Source of the DNA: Clostridiales bacterium
Lineage (GTDB): Bacteria; Bacillota; Clostridia; Lachnospirales; Lachnospiraceae
NCBI GenBank assembly: GCA_018372435.1
Contig: JAHAJA010000026.1
Location: 1 to 60,010 of the forward strand
Length of the DNA: 60,010 nt
Direction: 5' to 3'
Positions 17,098 to 25,049 of this stretch are shown here, piece by piece. The notes under the pieces were generated by a model. The model saw only the letters and a list, made by a program, of their open reading frames with translations, had not been told where the DNA came from and made no database searches. The position numbers and the translations under genes are program-made. The number at the start of each line of letters is the position of its first letter. The first letter of the stretch is position 1.

Positions 17098-18489
17098 TTA
17101 TCTACCATTACCTGGTTGTACTTGACTATCCTGTCCTTGACTTTCATCTGAGCTACTTTGGTTTGAGGATTGGCTACTTGATGCTTCACTCTTACTACCT
17201 AATTTAACGCTAAGGGTCTTCTCTTGGTAGCTTCCATCAATTAATCTATTAACTACAATTTCTACTTTTTCTCCAGCTTTTCTATTACTTAGTAGTTCTG
17301 ATAATTGTGACATTGATTTAACTTCTCTTTTATTGAATGATGTAATGACATCACCACTGTGAATACCAGCTTCACTCGCAGGAGATTTCTCACTTACTTG
17401 ACCTACATAAACACCAATTGGCATTCCGTATCTTTCAGAGATTGTACTTGTTACATCTTGACCAGTAATACCCAAGTATGCCTGCTCATCTTCAGATATA
17501 TCTACTTTGCTCATTAAGTCATTAATAATTGGAACTGCATAAGTTATAGGAATTGCATATCCCATGCTTTCTACTTTTTCTGAAGCGTATTTTACGGAGT
17601 TAATACCAATTACACGTCCTTGTGAATCAAGTAAAGCGCCACCACTGTTACCAGGATTGATTGCAGCATCTGTTTGTAACAACTTCATTGTATAATCTTC
17701 AGTTGCAACTTCACGATCTTTCGCGCTGATATAACCTACAGTTACAGATTGTCCGTAACCAAGTGCATTACCAATAGCGATAGCCATCTCACCAACTTTA
17801 ACGTTATCAGAATCACCTAATGTTGCAACACGAATTGTATTCTTTGTATCCTCAGTTAAACTAGATAACGGTATTGAAATTACGGCAAGGTCTGCGCCTG
17901 AATCAGTACCTTTTACTTCCGCATTGGCTTTCGATTCATCGCTGAATGTAACTTCTACCGTTTTAGCCCCTGATACCACGTGATTATTTGTAACGACTAA
18001 AACTTCTTTATCATTCTGTCCAATGATAATTCCTGAACCACTACCTGTGGCTTCTTGGTTATAAACTCTACCGAACATATCTTGTTGTTGTATGACTGAA
18101 GTACTATCAATAGATACGATTGAAGGCATTACATTCTCTACTACTTGAGATACATCGGTTGCACCGTTTGATGTAGAAGAATCTGTTGTAACTTTCTGTA
18201 CTCCTGCATCTGATGCTTTACCTGAGTCAATATTTAGGTTTGTCTCAAATTTTTGACCAGATCCATTTGTAGAGGAAAATCCTCCTTGTACTGCCTGAAA
18301 ACTTAGAGATGCAATAACACCGAAGGCTATTGCTGCAACTGGAACTTTTACAAAACCTGGTATTTTTCTTTTTCTCTTTGTATCTTGTATTGTTTCTTCT
18401 ACTATAGTTGTATCGATAGTTGGTTGATAACTGTATAAGTTTTCGTAATTCTCCATATTTTCTTGATTATTATTCATTCCATTATTCAT
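17098..18489 (-). CDS. htrA: HtrA/DegP-like membrane-anchored serine protease (S1C)
   Basis: 463 aa. A cytoplasmic N-terminus of about 47 residues, one membrane helix (about 48-68, VPVAAIAFGVIASLSF), a Ser/Thr-rich linker, then a trypsin-like domain with the catalytic triad His in VTNNHVV, Asp in GADLAVI and Ser in NPGNSGGALL, and a C-terminal PDZ domain (about 345-430, GVYVGQVSEKSPASEAGI). The end is a Ser/Gln-rich tail. It degrades misfolded proteins at the outer face of the membrane under stress. GAAAGGAG RBS. Monocistronic with its own terminator; no CtsR/CssR box was identified. Confidence 0.93.
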   Translation of the reverse strand: MNNGMNNNQENMENYENLYSYQPTIDTTIVEETIQDTKRKRKIPGFVKVPVAAIAFGVIASLSFQAVQGGFSSTNGSGQKFETNLNIDSGKASDAGVQKVTTDSSTSNGATDVSQVVENVMPSIVSIDSTSVIQQQDMFGRVYNQEATGSGSGIIIGQNDKEVLVVTNNHVVSGAKTVEVTFSDESKANAEVKGTDSGADLAVISIPLSSLTEDTKNTIRVATLGDSDNVKVGEMAIAIGNALGYGQSVTVGYISAKDREVATEDYTMKLLQTDAAINPGNSGGALLDSQGRVIGINSVKYASEKVESMGYAIPITYAVPIINDLMSKVDISEDEQAYLGITGQDVTSTISERYGMPIGVYVGQVSEKSPASEAGIHSGDVITSFNKREVKSMSQLSELLSNRKAGEKVEIVVNRLIDGSYQEKTLSVKLGSKSEASSSQSSNQSSSDESQGQDSQVQPGNGR

Positions 18490-18674
18490 AATAATTTTCT
18501 CCTTTCACTATACCTGTTCTATTTGACTATTCGTTGTTTTTCAACTAATAGTTATAATTGATTTCCTTTGATGAATATAGTTTAGCAAGAAATTATGTTC
18601 AATTTGTGATTGCCTTTTGAAGAAATTGTGAACACATTGTGATAACATTGTGTTCACAAATATAATTTTACAAT

Positions 18675-18722
18675 AAAAGGGTTTTGTAAAATCCATATTA
18701 GATTTCACAAAACCCTTTTTAT
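18675..18722. terminator. Bidirectional terminator after mgsA
   Basis: AAAAGGGTTTTGTAAAAT pairs with GATTTCACAAAACCCTTTT around a short loop; T-rich on the plus side and A-rich before it, so it works for the minus-strand pheA-mgsA unit. Confidence 0.8.
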
Positions 18723-18743
18723 ATATGACACTAGAATATTATC

Positions 18744-19226
18744 TTATTTATTTTTTAAACTTTCTAATCTTGCTTCCATTGTCTTGTTGAAGTTTTCAAC
18801 TTTTCTTTCATATTCTGTATTCATGAATGTCGAAGTAAGCATGAAATCTGCAGTTGCACGGTTGTTTGCAATTGGGATATCATATACAACTGCTATACGT
18901 AGAAGCGCTTTCACGTCTGGATCATGTGGTTGAGCAGCTAATGGATCCCAGAAGAATACGACAAAATCAATGTTTCCTTCTACAATTCTTGAACCAATCT
19001 GTTGGTCACCTCCAAGTGGTCCACTGTTGTATCCTTTAACAGGTAGATTAACTTTGTCAGCGATTAAACGTGCCGTTGTACCCGTACCACATAAGATGTG
19101 ATTCTCTAAAACCTCTCTATGTTGCGTAACCCAATCTACTAGTTCTGCTTTCTTACTATCATGCGCAATTAATGCAATGTGTTTTTGTTTTCCAATTGTG
19201 AAATTAATAAAATCGTCTTTAATCAT
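18744..19226 (-). CDS. mgsA: Methylglyoxal synthase
   Basis: 160 aa, slightly longer than average. Family motifs: KHIALIAHDSKK (about 14-25), LCGTGTTARLI (phosphate binding), GPLGGDQQIG with the catalytic Asp, and FFWDPLAAQPHDPDVKALLR. It converts dihydroxyacetone phosphate to methylglyoxal and phosphate, a phosphate-starvation bypass of lower glycolysis. It lies 47 bp downstream of pheA on the same strand with a TAGGAG RBS, so co-transcription is likely though the functions are not linked. Confidence 0.95.
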   Translation of the reverse strand: MIKDDFINFTIGKQKHIALIAHDSKKAELVDWVTQHREVLENHILCGTGTTARLIADKVNLPVKGYNSGPLGGDQQIGSRIVEGNIDFVVFFWDPLAAQPHDPDVKALLRIAVVYDIPIANNRATADFMLTSTFMNTEYERKVENFNKTMEARLESLKNK

Positions 19227-19273
19227 ATATTTTCTCCTATCTGTACTATTATTGTTACTATTTTATCTACAGT

Positions 19274-20410
19274 CTATTCTGTTTTTATGTTACCCAACAC
19301 CCGAACAGATGATGCCTCTTCTTTAATACCTCGAAGCGCATTAATAACTCCTGCATCGCAAAGATTTCCCTCAACATCCACAAAGAATCGGTACTCAAAA
19401 TTCTTTCCGTTAATTGGTCTTGATTCAATCTTTACCATATTTAAATTATTATATATAAAATGAGATAACATATTATATAAGGTACCACTCTTATGTGGTA
19501 ATTCAAAACAGATGCTAACTTTGTTCGCATCCTTAAGAAAAATCTTCTGGTTTGCTATTATAATAAATCTTGTACAATTGGTATTATCAAAATTAATGGA
19601 ATCTTTTAGAATCTTCAATCCATAACACCCCGCTGCCTTCTTACTACCAATAGCTGCTTGTGTAATGTCCCCATCTTCCATAACTTTCTTAGCACTAGCC
19701 GCAGTACTTAGATATTCTTTCTTCTCAATATAATCATGTTCTTCTAAGAACTTCGCACACTGCATTAATGGCTGTGGGTGGGAATAAACGGTTTTCAGAT
19801 TCTCTATTGTTGCACCTTCTAAACCAAGTAGTGCATTCTGAATCTGAACAACATGTTCTCCTACTATATAATTATCATATTCTAGTAGTAAGTCATAGAT
19901 GTCCGAAATTCCACCTGTTGACGAATTCTCAATTGGAAGAACTCCATAATCTGCTCTACCTTCTTTAACGGCTTCCATTACCTTACGGAATGTTAATTCG
20001 TTAAAGCTGTCAATATCGGTTCCAAAATAATCCTCCATACATTGTTGTGTATATGTGCCTTCTTGACCAAAGAATACGACCTTGGTGTCTGCCGTAATTG
20101 GTAGTTTATCTATCGCCTCAAAAGATTTTGAAACACTCTCTGTTTTTACTAATGTGTATTGTAATTTACGACTGATGGACATAATCTGTGTGAATAGCTC
20201 CTGAGCAGCATGCTTATTAAATTCATTGCTGGCTAAAGAACCTAACGTTTCTAATTTCTCATCTTCCCGTTGTTTGTCATACACTTTCTTACCTACACTA
20301 ATCTTATACTCCGCAACATTCTTTGCTATATCCATACGTTCTTCTAGCAAGGAAATAATTTGCCTATCTATGCGGTCTATATCTTCTCTACTCTTCAGTA
20401 AATCTACCAT
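19274..20410 (-). CDS. pheA: Bifunctional chorismate mutase / prephenate dehydratase (P-protein)
   Basis: About 378 aa from the ATG at 20410; GGAGG is 5 nt upstream, whereas the ATG at 20422 would overlap this SD. Domains: AroQ-type chorismate mutase (about 1-85, DLLKSREDIDRIDRQI with later KVYDKQREDEKL), prephenate dehydratase (about 110-285, FFGQEGTYTQQC, GVLPIENSSTGG, and the catalytic TRFIII preceded by NTNC) and a C-terminal ACT domain (about 295-370, FELPHKSGTLYNML, ESRPI) giving phenylalanine feedback. It makes phenylpyruvate for phenylalanine synthesis in the cytoplasm. No T-box leader was seen. Confidence 0.94.
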   Translation of the reverse strand: MVDLLKSREDIDRIDRQIISLLEERMDIAKNVAEYKISVGKKVYDKQREDEKLETLGSLASNEFNKHAAQELFTQIMSISRKLQYTLVKTESVSKSFEAIDKLPITADTKVVFFGQEGTYTQQCMEDYFGTDIDSFNELTFRKVMEAVKEGRADYGVLPIENSSTGGISDIYDLLLEYDNYIVGEHVVQIQNALLGLEGATIENLKTVYSHPQPLMQCAKFLEEHDYIEKKEYLSTAASAKKVMEDGDITQAAIGSKKAAGCYGLKILKDSINFDNTNCTRFIIIANQKIFLKDANKVSICFELPHKSGTLYNMLSHFIYNNLNMVKIESRPINGKNFEYRFFVDVEGNLCDAGVINALRGIKEEASSVRVLGNIKTE

Positions 20411-20524
20411 TGGGACCTCCATGTTATGCCTTATACTCTGATCTATTCCTAAATCATATAGAATTGATAACTATTAACTACTGATTATTATATACCAGTC
20501 AATCCACTATTTGCAAGTAACGTA

Positions 20525-21082
20525 TTAAATTTTGCACGTAAATCTGTCTCCATGGTTTTGTTCTACCTGGTGTTTTTTCTTCTTCGTATAAGTAGAACTA
20601 TGTTTTTCCTCTTCTTCCTCTTTACGCTTCTCCTTAGCTGTAGGTAATTCAATGTATCGTTTGCTTTTCATAGCCTTGGCAGATTCATCAGCAATTGCAG
20701 CTTGTTCCATCTGAGAATCTTCGTTCGTACCTCGTACTCCTGACATATGACTCGATACTACACGTTGAACCTCATCTTTCGTTTTACTGTTTTTTATCTG
20801 TTCTCTCATCATCTTACGGCTCATCTCAATCTTGATTGCCTTCATATATAACACCGGATCATGTTGACGTAGATATTCTAATTCTGCTGCTGTAAGTTTC
20901 TTCCCTAATGATAATTTGGCACGGATACTCTTCAGCCTTGCTTGTACTCTCTCTGGATCTTCCTCTTTATTAAGAATGGAATCCAATTGAAAAGAACTTT
21001 TCTTACTTTCGTTCTGCTTATCTAACTTCATTTGCTGTTCTTTTAACATATTCAATGCATTCATTGTGTTACTGATAAACAT
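20525..21082 (-). CDS. Conserved hypothetical coiled-coil protein
   Basis: 185 aa, highly charged and almost entirely helical. The middle part (residues about 45-80, ERVQARLKSIRAKLSLGKKL, then AAELEYLRQHDPVLYMKA) belongs to a small unannotated group of Lachnospiraceae proteins that I recognise by pattern only. The C-terminus is a Lys/Glu-rich tail. No signal peptide or membrane segment, so cytoplasmic. Good GGGTGAGAG RBS. It precedes pheA by 114 bp on the same strand. Function unknown. Confidence 0.7.
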   Translation of the reverse strand: MFISNTMNALNMLKEQQMKLDKQNESKKSSFQLDSILNKEEDPERVQARLKSIRAKLSLGKKLTAAELEYLRQHDPVLYMKAIKIEMSRKMMREQIKNSKTKDEVQRVVSSHMSGVRGTNEDSQMEQAAIADESAKAMKSKRYIELPTAKEKRKEEEEEKHSSTYTKKKKHQVEQNHGDRFTCKI

Positions 21083-21282
21083 ACTCTCACCCTATCCTTT
21101 ATACAAACCCTATTATTAAGTTTAGCTGAAAGATTAACGTATATAGCTTATATTCTTTCACCCTTTGTTCTAGATATCGGCCATAATAAGGAAAAAAATA
21201 ACGTAGAAATCGGTTCTTCTGAATTAGTTCGTGATCTTTTACAACTATCAACTGTTTTAATAGTTATAATATGAAACAAATT

Positions 21283-21325
21283 GCAGTTAGCTACTCTAGG
21301 GAAACTTCAAGTGCGAAGTTTGAGT
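21283..21325 (+). repeat. Dispersed repeat, right-end fragment (copy A)
   Basis: 43 bp matching the right arm of the 39524-39720 element at about 39 of 43 positions (GTTAGCTACTC ... AAGTGCGAAGTTTGAGT). It ends 3 bp before the folC stop codon. No left arm was found nearby, so it is a decayed or solo end. Confidence 0.7.
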
Positions 21326-21328
21326 TCC

Positions 21329-22672
21329 TTACTTTAACACTGAATACACCTCTTCATGAAAAGATAGGGAACCAAACACGATTATTGGTGTCTTTTCTCT
21401 ATTACCTTTGTCTGATTCTTCTATAGCTAACTGTAATGCTTCTTTTACTGAACTAGTAACCTTCACATTACCACAATAATGCATTGCAAACCTTGCAAGA
21501 GATTCTGCATCTAATCCCCTTGCATTCTTAGGTGTTATGGTATAGATTGACTTTGCTTTCTCTGCTGTTATCGCTAATACCTTCTCATACTCTTTGTCTG
21601 CCAGTACCCCCATTACATAGATACATTCTTGTCTAGGAAAATATAGTTCAAGTGCTTCTAACAAAGCATACGCGGCATCTTCATTGTGTGCCCCATCAAG
21701 AATTATTGTAGGGTTATCATAAATCTTTTCAAAACGCCCATTCCAGCTTGTTACATCTAGTCCAGCATATATGCTTTCAACTGTTACTTCATAACCAATA
21801 TTCTTAAGCATTAATACAGTATTGATCGCTACCGCCGCATTCTTAACTTGCATCTTGCCTAACAGGTGAATCTTAAGATTCTTTAGTATATTACAATTTT
21901 GAAAATTATTCTCTTCTATTGTAAAATCAAATACAGTTTTATCAATACCATAATTTATATTCTGTATTGCATCAAAATTCGTAATCAATAGCTCTGCTTC
22001 TTTTTCTTTACATACCGATTCAATAACTTCCATAGCCTCTGGTTGTTGTTTATATGATACAACCTTACAGTTTTCTTTCACAATTCCTGCTTTCTCATAT
22101 GCAATTTGGGCTAAAGTATCTCCTAAGAACTGCATATGATCCATACTAATTGATGTAAGGGTGGCTACTCTTGTATTCCTAATTATATTCGTAGCATCTA
22201 ATCGTCCTCCCATGCCAACTTCCAATACAACTAAATCACAGTCTTGCTCTATGAATTCAAGAAAGCACATCGCTGTCTCGATCTCAAAAGGTGTAGGATG
22301 GGGATTGCCATCTAACGCCATCTCATCACATACATCAGCTATACGTGTTATATGCCTTGCAACAGCTTCTTCCGTTATATATATTGTTTCCACATTGGAC
22401 GACTTAGCCTTACTAGTAATCTGTATCCGCTCGCAATAACAACGAATCGTTGGTGATATATATCTACCAATTCTGTACCCAGCCACAGCCATAATATTAG
22501 CTACATATGCAGCTGTAGACCCCTTTCCATTAGTACCTGCTATATGCACAAATTGTAATCGATCTTGTGGATTATCAAGACGCTTTAGCAATTCTGTTAT
22601 TGACTCTAAACCAAGTACGCTACCAAACTTAGCTACTTCATCCATGTATCTCATAGAATCATAATAATTCAT
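21329..22672 (-). CDS. folC: Folylpolyglutamate synthase / dihydrofolate synthase
   Basis: 447 aa, typical. The Mur-ligase-like P-loop (AGTNGKGSTAAY, about 45-56) is followed by the folate-binding region, TPFEIETAMCFLEF, EVGMGGRLDATN (metal binding) and the C-terminal ILDGAHNEDAA. It adds glutamates to folates, and in many bacteria also makes dihydrofolate. It ends just beside the dispersed repeat. An AGGAAAGAGGGG RBS region supports the ATG. The gap to rlmI upstream holds a long hairpin. Confidence 0.94.
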   Translation of the reverse strand: MNYYDSMRYMDEVAKFGSVLGLESITELLKRLDNPQDRLQFVHIAGTNGKGSTAAYVANIMAVAGYRIGRYISPTIRCYCERIQITSKAKSSNVETIYITEEAVARHITRIADVCDEMALDGNPHPTPFEIETAMCFLEFIEQDCDLVVLEVGMGGRLDATNIIRNTRVATLTSISMDHMQFLGDTLAQIAYEKAGIVKENCKVVSYKQQPEAMEVIESVCKEKEAELLITNFDAIQNINYGIDKTVFDFTIEENNFQNCNILKNLKIHLLGKMQVKNAAVAINTVLMLKNIGYEVTVESIYAGLDVTSWNGRFEKIYDNPTIILDGAHNEDAAYALLEALELYFPRQECIYVMGVLADKEYEKVLAITAEKAKSIYTITPKNARGLDAESLARFAMHYCGNVKVTSSVKEALQLAIEESDKGNREKTPIIVFGSLSFHEEVYSVLK

Positions 22673-22710
22673 TTGTACCCCTCTTTCCTTATAAACTGTT
22701 TATATAATTG

Positions 22711-22769
22711 AGAAACTCTCCTTCATACCTAAAGACAAACCATTTTGTTAGGTATGAAGAAGAGTTTCG
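22711..22769. repeat. Long near-perfect hairpin between rlmI and folC
   Basis: AGAAACTCTCCTTCATACCTAA (22711-22732, one mismatch) is complementary to 22748-22769 around a 15-nt loop. A T run is missing on both strands, so it may be a processing or stability element, or an imperfect terminator for rlmI. Confidence 0.6.
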
Positions 22770-22789
22770 TATATGTCTAATAAGCTTTA

Positions 22790-23992
22790 TTATTTTTCAT
22801 CACATACTTGGAAAATATAGAATTTTAGGTAGTACGATTCATCTGCTGCCCATAAGATTGGGTGATCTGGTGCTTGTGTTCTATATTCTACTTGACGAAG
22901 ACGTTTGTGCACATTTCTAGCAGCTTGTCCAATTGTCTCTGTGAATAATTCAGGCGTCATAAAGTGAGAACAAGAACAAGTTGCAAGGTAACCACCATCT
23001 TTAATGAGCTTCATTGCACGAAGATTGATTTCTCTATATCCTTTTACTGCATTTTTTACTGAATTTCTTGATTTCGTGAAAGCTGGTGGATCAAGTATTA
23101 CAACATCGAATTTTTCACCCTTTTCCTCTAATTCTGGTAATAAATCGAATACATCTGCACATAAGAACTTAACCGTATCTTGTAACCCATTAAGTTCAGC
23201 ATTCTCCGTTGCTTGCTTGCAACCAAGATCAGAAGCATCAACGCCTAGAACACTGGCCGCACCAGCAATTCCTGCGTTCAAAGCAAAGGAACCTGTATGT
23301 GTGAAACAATCAAGAACTTTCGCTCCTTTACATAATTTATGAATTGCTTTACGATTGTATTTCTGATCTAGGAAGAATCCAGTTTTTTGTCCTTCTTCAA
23401 CATCAACCATATAACGAACGCCATTTTCTACGATTTCAACTTTCGTGTCAAATGGTTCTCCGATAAATCCTTTTATTCTCTCCATACCTTCATTCGTACG
23501 TACTTTGGCATCGCTACGTTCGTATACACCACGTATAGTAATTCCATCTTCTTCCATGCATGCAATTAAATCTTCAACGATTTGCAACTTGAGACGGTCA
23601 ATACCTAAAGCTAATGATTGCACTACTAAAACATCTGAGAATTTGTCAATAACGATTCCTGGTAGAAAATCCGCTTCGCCAAAAATCACACGACAACTAC
23701 TCGTATCAACGGTTTTCTTGCGATATTCCCAAGCATTCTTTACTCGCATAGTAATGAATGCAGCATCGATTTCTTGACCTTTTTTTCTTGAAAGTAAACG
23801 TACCGTAATCTTAGAATTTGTATTAATGAATCCTGTCCCCATGAAATAGTCATCAAAATCATGTACGTATACTAAATCCCCATTCTCAAACTCACCAGTA
23901 ATCTTGTCGATTTCATTATCAAAAACCCACATTCCACCTGCTTTGATTGTTCTTCCATCGCCTTTTCTTAATTTAACTATTGCTCTTTCCAT
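22790..23992 (-). CDS. rlmI: Class I SAM-dependent rRNA methyltransferase, RlmI-like
   Basis: 400 aa. An N-terminal PUA domain (about 1-80, VKLRKGDGRTIKAGGMWVFDN) is followed by a Rossmann methyltransferase with VLDCFTHTGSFALNA (SAM loop, about 222-236) and VILDPPAFTKSR (catalytic NPPY-like). It methylates a cytosine of 23S rRNA (m5C1962 in E. coli); substrate identity here is by family. The RBS is weak (AGAAGAAT). Alone, divergent from the following membrane protein gene. Confidence 0.9.
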   Translation of the reverse strand: MERAIVKLRKGDGRTIKAGGMWVFDNEIDKITGEFENGDLVYVHDFDDYFMGTGFINTNSKITVRLLSRKKGQEIDAAFITMRVKNAWEYRKKTVDTSSCRVIFGEADFLPGIVIDKFSDVLVVQSLALGIDRLKLQIVEDLIACMEEDGITIRGVYERSDAKVRTNEGMERIKGFIGEPFDTKVEIVENGVRYMVDVEEGQKTGFFLDQKYNRKAIHKLCKGAKVLDCFTHTGSFALNAGIAGAASVLGVDASDLGCKQATENAELNGLQDTVKFLCADVFDLLPELEEKGEKFDVVILDPPAFTKSRNSVKNAVKGYREINLRAMKLIKDGGYLATCSCSHFMTPELFTETIGQAARNVHKRLRQVEYRTQAPDHPILWAADESYYLKFYIFQVCDEK

Positions 23993-24163
23993 CTATTCTT
24001 CTATGCAGTCTGACTTTTGCATAATTCCTTTCTGTAAACTCTACATGATTATATCACAATGCGTTTTGCATTACTACTTTCTTTTCTCAGCTCACTCCAA
24101 ATATGGATGTAATCACCTTTGCTCATTAAGAATATTCCTAACTCTTCTCCAAATACTAGATAC

Positions 24164-24574
24164 ATGAAGCAAAATCTATTTACTAATTTTATTACATGTG
24201 GTCTACTAGGTTGGTGTATGGAATGTGGCTTTACTGGACTTCATTCTATTCGTTCGCATAAGGACCCTGAACTAACCTGCCACACATCCATATGGATGTT
24301 TCCAATCTATGGTGCAGCTGCTTTCCTAACACCAGTTTGCAAGCTACTGAAGAATACGAACACGTTAATACGAGGAGGGATCTATACAGTCTGTATCTTC
24401 ATTACGGAATTCTGTACAGGAGAATTACTTAAGAAGTACAAAGCGTGTCCTTGGGATTATAGCAAAGCAAAATTTAATTTAAAAGGTGTTATTCGATTTG
24501 ACTATGCTCCACTATGGTTTATTATGGGCTTATTCTTTGAGAAAATACTTCTACGTAAGAAACCAATCTTATAG
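24164..24574 (+). CDS. Small integral membrane protein, PF06541-like (putative type IV ABC permease)
   Basis: About 136 aa from the ATG at 24164; the frame can be extended to a TTG at 24119, but neither start has a good RBS. Four hydrophobic segments. GLLGWCMECGFTGLH near the start, LTCHTSIWMFPIYGAAAF in the middle and CPWDYSKAKFNLKGVIRFDYAPLW near the end match the PF06541 'putative ABC-transporter type IV' family of Firmicutes. Its role is unknown, and no ABC partner is nearby. Confidence 0.75.
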   Translation: MKQNLFTNFITCGLLGWCMECGFTGLHSIRSHKDPELTCHTSIWMFPIYGAAAFLTPVCKLLKNTNTLIRGGIYTVCIFITEFCTGELLKKYKACPWDYSKAKFNLKGVIRFDYAPLWFIMGLFFEKILLRKKPIL

Positions 24575-24597
24575 TATTATTACTAACAAAGTTCAAA

Positions 24598-24642
24598 AAT
24601 AGGGAAGTAAACAGTTAATTAAACACTGTGTACTTCCCTATT
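24598..24642 (-). terminator. Terminator of the MIF-like gene
   Basis: On the minus strand AATAGGGAAGTACACAGT pairs with ACTGTTTACTTCCCTATT and runs into TTTTTG. It also lies after the convergent plus-strand gene. Confidence 0.75.
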
Positions 24643-24667
24643 GATTGCTATTGATTGCTATTAAGTA

Positions 24668-25012
24668 TTAGAAGTTAAATCCATTATATCCCCAATGACT
24701 AACTTCTTCATATTTGACATAGATCTTGTCCTTATCCACTCCAACAACTTTGTTGAATATATCACAAATTGCCGCAGTCAACTTATCATAAGCCTCTGAT
24801 GTGGTATTACCGAAGATCTTAACTTCTACAAAAGCGATTTTCTCAAAAGCCTCCCCTTTAAAATACAAACTGTAATTGTCTTCAAATCCAAGCATCAACC
24901 AGCTTTCACTTTTTCCAGGTATTAAGGTGATTGCCTTCCCTAGTTCCGATTTCAACTCTTCCTTTTGTTCATCTGTAAGCGATACAGATACTTTTGAATT
25001 AATAAATGGCAT
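24668..25012 (-). CDS. MIF/phenylpyruvate tautomerase superfamily protein
   Basis: 114 aa, the length of macrophage migration inhibitory factor homologues. Pro2 follows the initiator Met and would become the catalytic N-terminal proline after Met removal. The C-terminal YEEVSHWGYNGFNF resembles the MIF end (D-x-x-x-x-x-x-W-x-x-x-x-F). MIF homologues are rare but real in anaerobic Firmicutes; their bacterial role is unclear, and keto-enol tautomerisation is the known activity of the fold. AGGAAGAATA RBS region. It follows the transglutaminase gene by 37 bp and probably shares its transcript. Confidence 0.85.
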   Translation of the reverse strand: MPFINSKVSVSLTDEQKEELKSELGKAITLIPGKSESWLMLGFEDNYSLYFKGEAFEKIAFVEVKIFGNTTSEAYDKLTAAICDIFNKVVGVDKDKIYVKYEEVSHWGYNGFNF

Positions 25013-25049
25013 GATTTATTCTTCCTTTCCTATTCAATTGCTTAACAAA

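Noticed and set aside
20411..20524. T-box leader for pheA
   Set aside because: No T-box sequence (TGGNACCGCG-like) or specifier stem in the gap.
24640..24662. TATTGATTGC short tandem repeat as a CRISPR-like or iteron array
   Set aside because: Only two copies of 10-11 bp inside a terminator flank.
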